The notes beneath the pieces are model-generated. The model made no database searches, was not told where the DNA came from, and worked only from the letters and a program-made list of their open reading frames with translations. Shown one piece after another: positions 17,233-27,194 of a stretch of DNA of 64,000 bases. The position numbers and the translations under genes were made by a program. The number at the start of each line of letters is the position of its first letter. Within the stretch, counting starts at the first letter, position 1. This DNA comes from Haloplanus aerogenes (lineage in GTDB: Archaea; Halobacteriota; Halobacteria; Halobacteriales; Haloferacaceae), in the NCBI RefSeq assembly GCF_003856835.1, contig NZ_CP034145.1:2294001-2358000 (forward strand), given 5' to 3'.

Positions 17233-17970
17233 ATGTTTCTGACCCTGATCCAAATCGATGGTATAATACAGGGGATCTTGAGTGCAAATATACCGAAAAT
17301 TCTGATTCTTCTTGGGGCGGTCTTCCTCATTGGAGCGGCGACTGGTAAGGTGCCGCGATTCGGTGAAATCAGTCAGTACAGGAAATATTTGGCCACCATC
17401 GGTGTGGCACTGATAGTTACTGGAGTAATCTATCCGATAGTTGTTCCGGGTCCAAATGATGCTGGAGTGCAGGGCGAAGCCAGTACAGATACCTCTGAGA
17501 GGAGGGGCGTGCAGGGTATCGAATTCAATGTGAACATAGAGGAGAAACCGTATGATACCTCTGGAAATCTCCGTTTGGAGGATATGGACTGTCCAGTGTC
17601 AGTCACGTTGACTATCGATCTGACCGTAGATGATGGGGTCGATTCCGTCTACTACACAGTGGAGCGAAATGGAGTCGACGATGCGGAAGACACCCTCGAA
17701 TTTGACGGAGATATCACACGGAGTATCGAATACAACGATACGGTCACTGAGTCAGGCACGTATACATACAGGGTGGAGATTCTCCGCCCTGATAGGAGCG
17801 AGGTTAGTGAAGTTCAAGAGGAAATTACGATCATGTGTTCCGAACAGCTACAACCGAAGAGGACTCGCGGCTATACGGGGCCGCGTTTTCGACAAATACC
17901 GTCTGGGTCGATCGGCACTCACTCGATCCAAATAATTGGTATATCGGGTAGAGCTACGCTACACGAATAA
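17233..17970 (+). CDS. Membrane-anchored protein with Ig-like outer domain
   Basis: This is a 245-residue protein. Two hydrophobic segments (about 15-35 and 50-70) precede a beta-rich domain (about 90-200) with a PKD/Ig-like pattern (SVTLTIDLTVDDGVDSVYYTVERNG, SGTYTYRVEI). The last about 40 residues, after CSEQLQPKR, look unlike a domain and may be a drifted tail overlapping the convergent giant gene by 12 bases. Function unknown; the convergent PKD protein next to it suggests a shared cell-surface or adhesion theme, which is inference. Confidence 0.6.
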   Translation: MFLTLIQIDGIIQGILSANIPKILILLGAVFLIGAATGKVPRFGEISQYRKYLATIGVALIVTGVIYPIVVPGPNDAGVQGEASTDTSERRGVQGIEFNVNIEEKPYDTSGNLRLEDMDCPVSVTLTIDLTVDDGVDSVYYTVERNGVDDAEDTLEFDGDITRSIEYNDTVTESGTYTYRVEILRPDRSEVSEVQEEITIMCSEQLQPKRTRGYTGPRFRQIPSGSIGTHSIQIIGISGRATLHE

Positions 17971-20900
17971 CCCCGCAAGAGTGGTGGTGATGATAACCGT
18001 ATCCGATGCGCCCTTCCACGTCGCTTCTATATTGTCCGATGAACTGGAGGCGAACGGGGCGGTGTATGTGACTGATGCAGTGCCGCTGGCATCTGTCGTC
18101 ACGGATGATCTACTGAGTTCGCCCGTCTGACCGCCTACCTCCTGGCTCGACACGGATAGTTCGACGGAGGCACCTTCCACCGGGTCGCCATCTGCATCTT
18201 CGGCTGTCACCTCGATGGTCGTGCTACTCATCGGGGACACCTGTGTCTGTTCGGCCGATAAGCGGACCGTGCCTTCACGCGAGGCAACCGAGACACTCTG
18301 CTGAGCGGTGTCCATCTGTCCGTCATTATCGGTGACCGTGAATTCGATATCGTGTGTCCCGTCAGTGTCGGCGGTAAACGTGAACGTCTCACCCGACCCA
18401 CTTGCGACCGTCGTTGCGTCCCTCTCGATCCGCCACTGATACTCTTCGATGGTCCCATCCGGGTCTTCGGAGTCACCCGCGTCGACGGTGATGTCGTCAC
18501 CCTCTCTCGGTGACGCGGGAGTGACGTCGAACATGGCTATCGGTCGCTTGGATCCAGCGGCGACGGTGAGCGTTTCCGTCGTTCGACCCGTCTTACCGTC
18601 GTCATCGGACACAATCAACGTCACCGCGTACGTTCCTTTGCTGAACGTCCTCGTGATCACTTCTCCTGAGTCCAGTTCGGGATTCTGGAACGGTTTTTGG
18701 CGAATCTCCCAGGAGTACTCTTGGATGGCTCCATCCGGATCATCAGATTCGCTCGCATCGAGGGTCACTTCCTCACCCGCAACAGGTTCAGCGGGTGTAA
18801 TATCGAAGGCGGCGGTCGGCGCCTGGGAGTCTTCTACAGTTACGGATCGTCCCGCTTTATCGGTCTGTCCGGAATCGTCCGTAACGATGAGGGTAATCTC
18901 GTAGGTACCCGGTGAGCCGCTGAACGTGAACGTCGCCCCGGTCCCTTTTCTCATCACCTCGGTGCCACGCCTCACACGCCACTGGTACTGTTCGATGGTC
19001 CCGTCCGGATCATCCGAATCGCTCCCGTCGAGGGTAATCTCCTCGCCGGTCGTCGGGGAATCTGGAGTGACGTCGAACTGGGCAGTCGGAGGCGACCCGC
19101 CCTCGATATTGATCGATTTCGTCGCCGTATCCGTGCCTCCATGCTCATCCGTGACGGACAGCGTGACCTCGTACTTCCCCTTCTCGAACGTTCGGGTGAC
19201 GGTTTCACCCGACGCGAATTCCGATTGGTTGGGTCCCGCTTTTTCGAACTCCCAGTCGTAGCTGGTGATCGAGCCGTCAGGATCGTATGACTCACTGGCG
19301 TCGACGGTGAGGTCCTCGCCGGCGATGGGGGATTTGGGTGAGACGGTGAACTCGGCTACGGGCGGTCGGGTGATTGTAAGCGTCCGTGAATGTGAGTCCG
19401 TCAGGCCATCTTGATCACGGACGGTGAGCACGACGGAGTAGGTTCCTGTGTTGAACGTCCGTTTCACAGTCTCACCGCTGGCCGTGTAAACCGTCGCCGA
19501 CGACAGATCCTGAAACTCCCAGTCGTAATTGCGTATCTCACCATCGGGGTCGAGCGAGTGGCTCGCGTCGAACACTACTTGATCTCCCGGGGCGGGGGGA
19601 GAATTCGCCTTGATCTTGAACTTCGCTGTCGGAGCTTGAACGGCTGAAACCGAAGCTGAAGTTCGTGCGTTACGGTTGCCCTGATGCACCGTCAATACGA
19701 TATCAAATTCACCGGGATAAGGGAACGATACGCTGAATGTCTTGCCCGCTCCCTCGGAAATAGGGTCCCCATCGTCGAACACTTCCCAAGAGTATGCGTC
19801 TATCGGTGTCCCGGGTGTCTCACCGGTGAACACCACTTCTTCACCAACGACGATCAGATCGTCAGGTGTTCGGATTTTCGGCTCCAGCGCACCCTTCTTC
19901 TCTTGAACTGATACTTCGAGTGTGTCGGTGTCCGTCGCCCCGTCGTCGTCAGTCACTGTCAGTTGCACCGAGTACGAACCGGGGTCCTCGAATTCGTGAC
20001 TGAACGTTTCCCCGGTCGTTTTCCTCACCAACGTCGAATCGTCGTCATCCTCTTTCAACACCTCCCAATCGAAGCGCGTGATCGTGCCATCCGGATCCTG
20101 TGACAGCCCGGCGTTGAACTGAACCGATTGGTCCACCGCCGGATCCAGGACGTTGGCATCAACGGCGGCGTTGGGGGGTTGGTTTCCGCGCACTGCGACG
20201 GAGATCGAGTCCTCGACGGTGTTGCCTTCGTTATCCGTCACCCGACAACCGACCGTCCGTTGACCAGTTGAGGACCACCGGACCGAGGTCGTATCGTCAC
20301 CCGAATCGGGGACATCTCCAAACCACTCGTACGTCGAGATAGTGCCATCATCCGGATCGGAGGCGTCAGCAGTGTAGGTAACCCGTGAACCGATGTTGAC
20401 GCTCTTCGGGCCGGTTACTGATACCGACGGGAGTTCGTCTGCAGTTACCTGGACGGTTATCGTGCTTTCGGCGGTGTTTCCATCATCATCAGTAACGCGG
20501 CACCCAATCGTTTTTTGACCGGAGGAGGTCCAGTGAACCGAAATCGTGTCGCTTCCGGGATCAGGTGAATCCGATTCTTCATCGTCGTCTCCATCGCCAT
20601 CTCGGCCTCTTCTCCCATCATCTCTCCCATCCCGATCTCTTTTCCCATCATCCCTCCCACCCCGACCTCTTCTACCTCGGCCTCCACCCCCACCTCTTCG
20701 CAGTGTCCTCATATCCATCGCTTGCACCGACGACTTTTGGGTTTGCTCGAAGGTCCCGAACCACTCGTAAGAGGCTATTGAGTCGCCATCCGAATCTGCC
20801 GCCTCAGCAGTGTATGTCACCGACGATCCCACTGTGACTTTTGTCGGACCGTTGATCGACAGCTTCGGTCCGCTGCCTTCGACCCGAACGGTGATCGATG

Positions 20901-23667
20901 CCTCGGCAGTGTTCCCCTCATCATCGGTCACTCGGCATCCGACGGCTTTTTGACCTGGTGAGGACCATTCGACTGAGATTTTCTCATTCTCAGTATTTTC
21001 CACAGCTCCGAACCACTCGTAGGCGGCTATCTCACCTGGCATGCCACGGTCCGGGTCAGTTGCCTCGGCAGTGTAGGTCACCTCGGTGTTGGTAGTTGTT
21101 TGTGTTGGGCCGGCAATCGAAACTGTGGGCTCCTGATCTTTGGTCGGTTCTTTACGCGATTTGACTTGGACGGTAAAGGAGTCCTGGGCCGTGTTGCCCT
21201 CATCGTCGGTTACTTCGCAGCTGATCGTTCGTTCCCCGGTCGACATCCAGCGGGGTGAGGTGGTTTTGGTGCCGGTGTTCGGGACCGGTCCGGACCAAGT
21301 ATATGACGCGATTGTTCCTCCGTCGGGATCCGTCTCATCGGCCGTATAAACTACACGCTCACCTTCGATGACTGTCTCCGGTCCCGCTATGGACACAGTT
21401 GGTTTCGCTTCGTGGCCCGACTCGTCTATCGATAATTCGACTACGGCCGTATCAGTCGCGCCGGCGTCATCGGTTACAGTAAGTTTTATCGAATAGGTGC
21501 CAGCCTGATCGAACGTATGCACCAGTCTCTGATTCGTACTTGTTTTGATGGTCGTCGATTCGGAAGCAGCTTTATCAATTAATTGCCATTCATGCCCGGA
21601 GATAGACCCATCGGAGTCGCGTGATTGACGCGAGTAGAAAGTGACTGTCTCGCCCAGTTCCGGGACCGCTGGCTCCACGTCAATGGAAGCTTGAGGGGGT
21701 TGATTTTGTACTGCGAGCTCCGTTTGCTCAGTTGTCGAATTTCCATCAGTGTCCGTTACTGTAAGGCGGATTGCATAGGTTCCGGCGGGAAACGTTCTGC
21801 TTACCGTTTCGCCGGTGGCCGTCCCGTGGCGCTCTTGATTTTCCGTGTCTGTGAACACCCATTCGTAGTTGGTAATCGACCCATCCGGATCGGTGGATGC
21901 AGTCGCATCGAATCGAATGTTTTCGCCGGGGTTCGGCGGATCGGGAGTAATGTCGAAACGTGCAACCGGAGCCTGTTCACCCGCAGCCGGGCTGATGGAG
22001 ACTTGTTTTGACGTTTTATCCGTCACTCCCTGCTCATTGGTGACCGTCAATTCGATCAGATATTCATCCGAATTATCGAACGTATATGTGATAGTTTCTC
22101 CACTGGTACTGTCGATGGGCTCAGGAGTGATCGTCTCCTCGCTTAGCCGATATATGTCCCATTCGTAACTGGAAATCGAACTGCCCGGAGCGGTTGATGT
22201 AGACGCATCCAGCGAGATGTCGTCATTGACTGAGGGCGATTTTGGAGATAGACTGAACCGTGCTTCGGGCGGATTCGCCACTGAGAGCGTTTTCGATTTC
22301 GTATCTGTTGCCCCATCCTGATCCGTGATCGTAAGTGAAACGGCGTATACTCCCTTGTCGAAGGATTTGGTCACAGTCTTTCCAGAATCGGATTCGGTTC
22401 GCTGAGAGCCTTGCTCGGTGAATTCCCAGTCGTAGCTATCGATTTTTCCATTGGGACTGGTGGACCCATCGGCTGTGAATCGAACTTTCTCTTCAGGTAA
22501 GGGCTCCGAAGGGGCCATCTCGAACGCCGCCGTTATCTCTCCACTACTCTCAGCGACATTAATGGTTTTTGCCGTGCTACCGGCGTTTCCACTCTCGTCG
22601 GTGACAGTCAGGCGGACGGGATACTTACCAGCGCGAGGGAACGTCGTTTTGAAGGTTTCCCCGGATCCCGAATCCAGTTGCTGTGATCCCATGTACGTTT
22701 GCCAGGAATATCGTAAACTCTCGCCTTCAGGATCGTACGAACCGCTTCCGTCAAACTGAATCTCCTCACCTGCTTTTGGAGTTTCTGCGGACCAGTCAAA
22801 CGCGGCAGTCGGTTTTGAGGCTTGTCTTTCCGGAGTTTCGTCGGGGGTTGTAATTTCTATTTCCTTTTCGGCTTCGGCTACAGATGAGCGCCCGATATGT
22901 CCGCCTGAGGCACTAATATCAAGTTCGACTGTTTCCCCAGGATCCATTAATAACATAAAGCGCACCCAGCCGCCCCCAGTTTTCACTGGCTCAGGATCTT
23001 CCTTTTCACTAACACTAAACACATTCCATATTTTCTTATCTGTTTCATCTAATATCTCCTCAATATCACTCAAATAATTATTATATTGCTGTATTTGATC
23101 CTTCACACTCAATATTGTATCCACATACGGGTGTGATCTAACCAGTTCTTCGGCTTCTGCTGCCAAGAGTTGCAATGTCCGATCTCGAATTTGAGACGCT
23201 TCGGATGGTATATCATGTGCTGGGTCGAATTGGGCAACGTAGTCGGGATCCTTTTTTGTAATAAATCCTCCTCGAAGTGATTCGGGATACACAACAGAAA
23301 TATCGAGTGATTGGCAAGAGTCCATATGAATCTGATCTTCCTCGTCAAACTCTTCCGCATACCTACGGAGGGCAGTACCTTGCGCGTATTCAGTCATTAC
23401 TGCCGCTGTTGTCGCATGTACGTACACCGGCACAGCGTATTCCGAGACAAAATCATTTAGCGGAACGGGGTCATATTTTACGATACTCAAAGTCGTATAC
23501 ACTTTCCCCCATAAGGTATCATATCGATAATGTTGACCTCTCAGTGTGTATCCCGCCTCGGCCAGCGTTCCGGTTTGTGAGAGGTGATCAGTCCCTCCAT
23601 CGGCGGATATAGCACGCTCCTCTACTTCGGACCAGTCCACATCGTTTGGCAGGTCTTTGTCTGTCAT
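17959..23667 (-). CDS. Giant PKD-repeat protein (1902 residues) without signal peptide
   Basis: An N-terminal unknown domain (about 1-280) is followed by about 16 PKD-like repeats of 85-95 residues. Each has the DPDG-x-I-x-x-Y-x-W turn and a VTLTVTD strand. Four consecutive repeats form a subtype (SIAGP ... YEWFG ... GCRVTDDEGNT). A Big_1-like Ig domain closes the protein (about 1795-1902). The start MTDKDLPNDVDW has no Sec or Tat leader, no membrane anchor and no PGF-CTERM, which is odd for a PKD protein. One repeat carries a Gly/Arg/Asp-rich insertion (20545-20725). It is 24 bases after an unknown 320-residue gene, probably one operon. PKD domains normally mediate surface adhesion. Confidence 0.88.
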   Translation of the reverse strand: MTDKDLPNDVDWSEVEERAISADGGTDHLSQTGTLAEAGYTLRGQHYRYDTLWGKVYTTLSIVKYDPVPLNDFVSEYAVPVYVHATTAAVMTEYAQGTALRRYAEEFDEEDQIHMDSCQSLDISVVYPESLRGGFITKKDPDYVAQFDPAHDIPSEASQIRDRTLQLLAAEAEELVRSHPYVDTILSVKDQIQQYNNYLSDIEEILDETDKKIWNVFSVSEKEDPEPVKTGGGWVRFMLLMDPGETVELDISASGGHIGRSSVAEAEKEIEITTPDETPERQASKPTAAFDWSAETPKAGEEIQFDGSGSYDPEGESLRYSWQTYMGSQQLDSGSGETFKTTFPRAGKYPVRLTVTDESGNAGSTAKTINVAESSGEITAAFEMAPSEPLPEEKVRFTADGSTSPNGKIDSYDWEFTEQGSQRTESDSGKTVTKSFDKGVYAVSLTITDQDGATDTKSKTLSVANPPEARFSLSPKSPSVNDDISLDASTSTAPGSSISSYEWDIYRLSEETITPEPIDSTSGETITYTFDNSDEYLIELTVTNEQGVTDKTSKQVSISPAAGEQAPVARFDITPDPPNPGENIRFDATASTDPDGSITNYEWVFTDTENQERHGTATGETVSRTFPAGTYAIRLTVTDTDGNSTTEQTELAVQNQPPQASIDVEPAVPELGETVTFYSRQSRDSDGSISGHEWQLIDKAASESTTIKTSTNQRLVHTFDQAGTYSIKLTVTDDAGATDTAVVELSIDESGHEAKPTVSIAGPETVIEGERVVYTADETDPDGGTIASYTWSGPVPNTGTKTTSPRWMSTGERTISCEVTDDEGNTAQDSFTVQVKSRKEPTKDQEPTVSIAGPTQTTTNTEVTYTAEATDPDRGMPGEIAAYEWFGAVENTENEKISVEWSSPGQKAVGCRVTDDEGNTAEASITVRVEGSGPKLSINGPTKVTVGSSVTYTAEAADSDGDSIASYEWFGTFEQTQKSSVQAMDMRTLRRGGGGGRGRRGRGGRDDGKRDRDGRDDGRRGRDGDGDDDEESDSPDPGSDTISVHWTSSGQKTIGCRVTDDDGNTAESTITVQVTADELPSVSVTGPKSVNIGSRVTYTADASDPDDGTISTYEWFGDVPDSGDDTTSVRWSSTGQRTVGCRVTDNEGNTVEDSISVAVRGNQPPNAAVDANVLDPAVDQSVQFNAGLSQDPDGTITRFDWEVLKEDDDDSTLVRKTTGETFSHEFEDPGSYSVQLTVTDDDGATDTDTLEVSVQEKKGALEPKIRTPDDLIVVGEEVVFTGETPGTPIDAYSWEVFDDGDPISEGAGKTFSVSFPYPGEFDIVLTVHQGNRNARTSASVSAVQAPTAKFKIKANSPPAPGDQVVFDASHSLDPDGEIRNYDWEFQDLSSATVYTASGETVKRTFNTGTYSVVLTVRDQDGLTDSHSRTLTITRPPVAEFTVSPKSPIAGEDLTVDASESYDPDGSITSYDWEFEKAGPNQSEFASGETVTRTFEKGKYEVTLSVTDEHGGTDTATKSINIEGGSPPTAQFDVTPDSPTTGEEITLDGSDSDDPDGTIEQYQWRVRRGTEVMRKGTGATFTFSGSPGTYEITLIVTDDSGQTDKAGRSVTVEDSQAPTAAFDITPAEPVAGEEVTLDASESDDPDGAIQEYSWEIRQKPFQNPELDSGEVITRTFSKGTYAVTLIVSDDDGKTGRTTETLTVAAGSKRPIAMFDVTPASPREGDDITVDAGDSEDPDGTIEEYQWRIERDATTVASGSGETFTFTADTDGTHDIEFTVTDNDGQMDTAQQSVSVASREGTVRLSAEQTQVSPMSSTTIEVTAEDADGDPVEGASVELSVSSQEVGGQTGELSRSSVTTDASGTASVTYTAPFASSSSDNIEATWKGASDTVIITTTLAGLFV
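20545..20725 (-). repeat. Low-complexity Gly/Arg/Asp insertion within one PKD repeat
   Basis: Inside the eighth PKD-like repeat the protein runs MDMRTLRRGGGGGRGRRGRGG, then repeats of RDDG/RDG, then an acidic DGDDDEESD before the PKD strand resumes (TISVHWTSSG). The DNA is a degenerate short tandem repeat based on GATGGGA-type units. It interrupts a loop where sister repeats have only about five residues, so it probably grew by slippage. Confidence 0.75.
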
Positions 23668-23691
23668 TTTTGTAATTAAATGTCAATAATA

Positions 23692-24654
23692 CTATATTTG
23701 TTCAACATTAGCGTCCCATCCTTTGATTTCTTTTTGTAACCTGTCTAGCAACTCCTGTTCCGGCTCACTGAGCGAATCTTTGTTCATCAGTTCCTCTACC
23801 CGGTTCAATTTTTGATATTTATTGTACCCCGTCAGCGTCTGCCGGAGGTAATCGATCGCCTCACTCCCGCTCTGTCCTTTGCCGTTCAGTTCGGCGATCA
23901 GCTTCGCAACTTTCTGATTGATCTCTTGATCACTGGTCTGTACGTGCTCGCGTTCGACCTCTAACACGGCGTAACTGCTCTCGCTGAGGATTGACCCGTC
24001 CGGCTTGGTGACCTTCGTATCCCGATTCAGTCCATACTCACTGTCGTCCGGATTAATACCGGTCCCCCGTTCGAAACAGACCAGATAGCCCGGTTGGAAG
24101 AGGTCGTGACCTTCGTTCGGATCCTCGTTGACCTCCAAGGTGATTTTATTATCGATGATTTGGTCGTGCTCGTTGATGTAGTTCACCAGGTTGACCAGCG
24201 GTTCGGCCGCGAAGTCGACGTATCCCGCAAACTGTGAGAGGAGCGGATATGTGATCACAGAGGCTGCTTCATCGACGAACTGCGTGACCGAATCCACCAG
24301 ATCAGAACTGATGTTGTCGACGTCGTACACCTGTAGATGGATGTTCAACTCATCGTACGCGAAGTCATTCGTCGAGAGAATCACGTCATCGAAGAAATCG
24401 TCGTACCATCCTGGTTCGATACCGTGTTCCAGATACACCAACCGGTCAATTGGCGGCTGATTGTCGAACTGGAATTTGACCACTATCATCAAGTCGTTCG
24501 TCTCACCCATGAAGTCGTGACTCTCGGGAACATTGATACCGCGTAAACTGACGTTCACGGGATCTGCTGTCTGGATGATTTTCTGTTCGGAATAGCCCGT
24601 CGTGGGGTGCTGTAAGGCCGATTCTGTCAGATTCTCGCTACAGCCATACCACAT
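23692..24654 (-). CDS. Unknown 320-residue partner of the PKD giant
   Basis: The protein has a beta-rich N-terminal half with a C2-like flavour (NVSLRGINVP, LMIVVKFQFDN, LNIHLQVYDVDN at 45-115). A helical middle follows (SVTQFVDEAASVITY), then a segment with LFQPGYLVCFERG, and a helical C-terminus (about 235-320: KVAKLIAELNGKGQSG, YNKYQKLNRVEELMNK). There is no signal peptide. It ends 24 bases before the giant PKD gene and has its own AT-rich upstream region. I do not recognise the family. Because neither product has an export signal, both may act together inside the cell, or use an unrecognised route. Confidence 0.65.
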   Translation of the reverse strand: MWYGCSENLTESALQHPTTGYSEQKIIQTADPVNVSLRGINVPESHDFMGETNDLMIVVKFQFDNQPPIDRLVYLEHGIEPGWYDDFFDDVILSTNDFAYDELNIHLQVYDVDNISSDLVDSVTQFVDEAASVITYPLLSQFAGYVDFAAEPLVNLVNYINEHDQIIDNKITLEVNEDPNEGHDLFQPGYLVCFERGTGINPDDSEYGLNRDTKVTKPDGSILSESSYAVLEVEREHVQTSDQEINQKVAKLIAELNGKGQSGSEAIDYLRQTLTGYNKYQKLNRVEELMNKDSLSEPEQELLDRLQKEIKGWDANVEQI

Positions 24655-24936
24655 AACATAAGGTTAGGAATCCTATATGATTATATATCTAATGTAAATC
24701 TGTATATGTTTTTGAACGCTAATAATGTTGTAAAGTGTTTAACCAGGGGCTCGTGGTGTTGGCAGACTTGAAGTAGCTTTCCGAGAATGCTGTGCTAGAG
24801 CACGCGTTTCCCTGGAATGTCTTCAGCAGATTGTGAGATTGTTTGAGGTGCGTAAGGGGTAACTTCGGGACGGTTTCTAGTTACAGCGGTAGCGAGGCGA
24901 AAGCCCACCCGTTCACGGGTGGGATGAAGCCCACGA
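24655..24936. other. AT-rich promoter region and IS605-type end hairpin
   Basis: The left part is the promoter side of the 320-residue gene. CCCACCCG (24904-24911), loop TTCA, CGGGTGGG (24916-24923) form a perfect hairpin inside GAAAGCCCACCCG..GGGATGAAGCC, a sequence I associate with ends of haloarchaeal IS200/IS605 (TnpB-type) elements. No tnpB is present, so this would be a solo remnant. Confidence 0.4.
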
Positions 24937-24964
24937 TTGTGTAGACTCTACACCTGCGTGGATC

Positions 24965-25322
24965 CCAACGCCCCGAAGTCTCTCGTTGAGGGTGCATATA
25001 GGGTGGTTGAAATCATCAATATCTCTCGTACCCGCCTTCTGATCGTCGCCCTCAAGGACGAACTCGAAGAACCCCCAAACAACGAGGGGTTCCGCCGGCA
25101 ACTGAGCGACGCCTACCTCGATAGCCGTGTCGAATACGATACCGTCGAACGATCCTCGGCCCTGAGGCGGCGATGCGGTTGAAACTTCTCCGAGAATCGA
25201 TTGACTAAACCGCCGTCATACCAGAACCTGATGACGACTTCTCGAGTGATGATGCTTTCTACAATGGCGAGATTGCCGAATGGACCACTTTGGCTCCGTC
25301 AAACTCATCTAACGGCGTCTAA
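24965..25322 (+). pseudogene. Degraded small gene (antitoxin-like?)
   Basis: Protein-like sequence with strong codon bias runs SLVEGAYRVVEIINISRTRLL ... NEGFRRQLSDAYLDSRVEYDTVER. Near 25150 the frame shifts to ILGPEAAMRLKLLRESID and a stop, and then DDAFYNGEIAEWT in the same style. Together it reads as about 110 residues of one small acidic protein broken by a frameshift and a stop. The size and style recall antitoxins paired with PIN toxins, but I cannot name it. Confidence 0.4.
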
Positions 25323-25418
25323 AGGCTGAGGGTTGGTATGTGGCCCATATCGGTATGTGTATACGTCGAGAGTGAACCCCGGTGAAGCGAGAGCGTTTGA
25401 ATGACTCTCTGTCTCCTT

Positions 25419-27194
25419 TCACAGGAGTCGAAGGTCGTCCTCAACCGAGACCTCGATCGGATTTCCGGCCTCGTCATGGGTTATGAAGTAGAGGTCGATA
25501 CGCTCCTCCCCGTCTTCACGCCGAAACACTGGCACGCAGGTCATCGTTTCAGACGACTGCTCATCACATTGCGTTTCGATCCGACGTCGCGTCCATTTTC
25601 CCTTCTGTTCGAGGTCGGATCGTGATCGCTGCTGGCTTGTCAGCGTATCGGCGGCGGCGTTGACCACCCGGAGCGAGAATTCGTGAACACTGCTGAAGTC
25701 GAAGGGCCCACCAGATTCGGTCAGGCGATCCAGATCCGACATATCGTGTTGGTCGAGGCACAATGCGTGTTCCTCGACGGCTCTGTAGACTGTGAGTGCA
25801 GGATACTGTTCGGCGAGTACGTCGTGCAGATAATCGCGAACACACGAGCGATATTCGTCGAGTGAGAACGCTGAGCTATTAGGCGAGATAACTTGCAGTT
25901 CGGCTCCGGTCTGGGCGATAGAGCGCGTACGTGGTTTGTTAAGGGGCGTTAGGAATCCCATTCGATCGGTCGTGAGAAGGTACGCGTAACTGAAGAGACG
26001 TGACCGGGAGCTACCGCTCTTCACTGGATCCTTCTCCTCTGCATAGTATTTCGAGTCGAGGACGGCTAGTGTCTCGTCCCCTTTTTCTACTGCGTGATCC
26101 GGTTGGTGATACACGTTCGACTCGTTCTCGAATGGCTGCACTGTTGGGGAACGTACGGCAGCAATGTTTTCAGTTTGGTCGAGTCGATCGAGGCTTTTGA
26201 TTACCTCCAACTCGTCTTCGATGACGACCTGTGAGTACTGTTCGAACAGCGATTCCATATTTAAAACGTAGTCGACGACTAACTCGCGGTTATTTTGCAT
26301 CGCTGGCGTCCCAAGCGAGGATGCCACGATGGCTTTGGCAACTTCGATGGCTTGCCGGTAGTAGTGGCGCTGTTTCGGGAGTTCGTGGAGCGAAAAGTGT
26401 CGATACTCGGGGATTCGTCGCCGACCGCTATCCACGCCGAGTCGCTCTAAGTGCCGAACCTCTTGATGCACCTGCGAGAAGATGTGGTAATAGGCCTGAT
26501 GATCGTACTTGTCCTCATACTGCTGGAAGAGGTGCAGCAAATGGATACCGGCGTAGTGGAGCAGCGAATTGGCGGGGTTGTCGTAGTCGACTTCTTTCAG
26601 TAGACAGTGTTGCTGGGCTCGTCCCTCGGCCTGATTCACCAGTGATCGCTCGATATCGATGACCCCACGGGGCTGTTCGAGATCTGCCCGCCGGGTTTCC
26701 AATTGGCGCACGAATCCGTTCCGATGGACGTCCTCAAGCCCGTTCAGGTAGTTGATGGCGAGAATCAGGAACACGTCTTGGAGATCGACATCCTCAGTTC
26801 GGAATTCGGAGAGTGGGATGCCGTGATACTCGATCGACTGCCTGCGACCATGCACCGCCAGCAGCATATCGAAAATGTGATTCCAGTCGATCTTCGGCTC
26901 GATGCGGAGCTTCGAGCGCGGTGTGAGGCTAATGATCCCGACATTGTCCCGGGCCGTCACGTACATCACCGGTTCGTCGAGACGAACCCGAACGACCCGA
27001 TACTCCTTCTCCCGGTCGTCGAGTGACTTCTGTGTCTTCACGAAGATATTGTCCGCCTCCTGCTCGAACGACGCTCGGCGGAGTTGCTCGCCGATGGATG
27101 GTGGACAACCTTCGATTCGGATCTCACCACGCTCCGATATGCTGAACGTCCCCGGCTCGTAAGTGTACGATTCGTCGGGATCGGCGATACTCAT
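25419..27194 (-). CDS. McrC-like nuclease subunit
   Basis: The 591-residue protein starts with a beta-rich McrB-binding region (about 60-100) and has the McrC-type helical core (ELVVDYVLNMESLFEQYSQVVIEDEL, 304-329). A PD-(D/E)xK nuclease site follows: PD at 365-366, then Asp380 and Lys382 in LDSKYY. An extra C-terminal part of about 170 residues goes beyond the usual McrC core. The start overlaps the stop of the McrB-like gene by 4 bases, so this is a two-gene McrBC-type system. These use GTP-driven McrB rings to translocate DNA and cut modified or foreign DNA. Confidence 0.85.
   Translation of the reverse strand: MSIADPDESYTYEPGTFSISERGEIRIEGCPPSIGEQLRRASFEQEADNIFVKTQKSLDDREKEYRVVRVRLDEPVMYVTARDNVGIISLTPRSKLRIEPKIDWNHIFDMLLAVHGRRQSIEYHGIPLSEFRTEDVDLQDVFLILAINYLNGLEDVHRNGFVRQLETRRADLEQPRGVIDIERSLVNQAEGRAQQHCLLKEVDYDNPANSLLHYAGIHLLHLFQQYEDKYDHQAYYHIFSQVHQEVRHLERLGVDSGRRRIPEYRHFSLHELPKQRHYYRQAIEVAKAIVASSLGTPAMQNNRELVVDYVLNMESLFEQYSQVVIEDELEVIKSLDRLDQTENIAAVRSPTVQPFENESNVYHQPDHAVEKGDETLAVLDSKYYAEEKDPVKSGSSRSRLFSYAYLLTTDRMGFLTPLNKPRTRSIAQTGAELQVISPNSSAFSLDEYRSCVRDYLHDVLAEQYPALTVYRAVEEHALCLDQHDMSDLDRLTESGGPFDFSSVHEFSLRVVNAAADTLTSQQRSRSDLEQKGKWTRRRIETQCDEQSSETMTCVPVFRREDGEERIDLYFITHDEAGNPIEVSVEDDLRLL

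Noticed and set aside
18449-22759. Plus-strand open frames opposite the PKD giant
   Set aside because: They repeat with the period of the PKD domains, lack any fold signal, and simply mirror the repetitive minus-strand gene.
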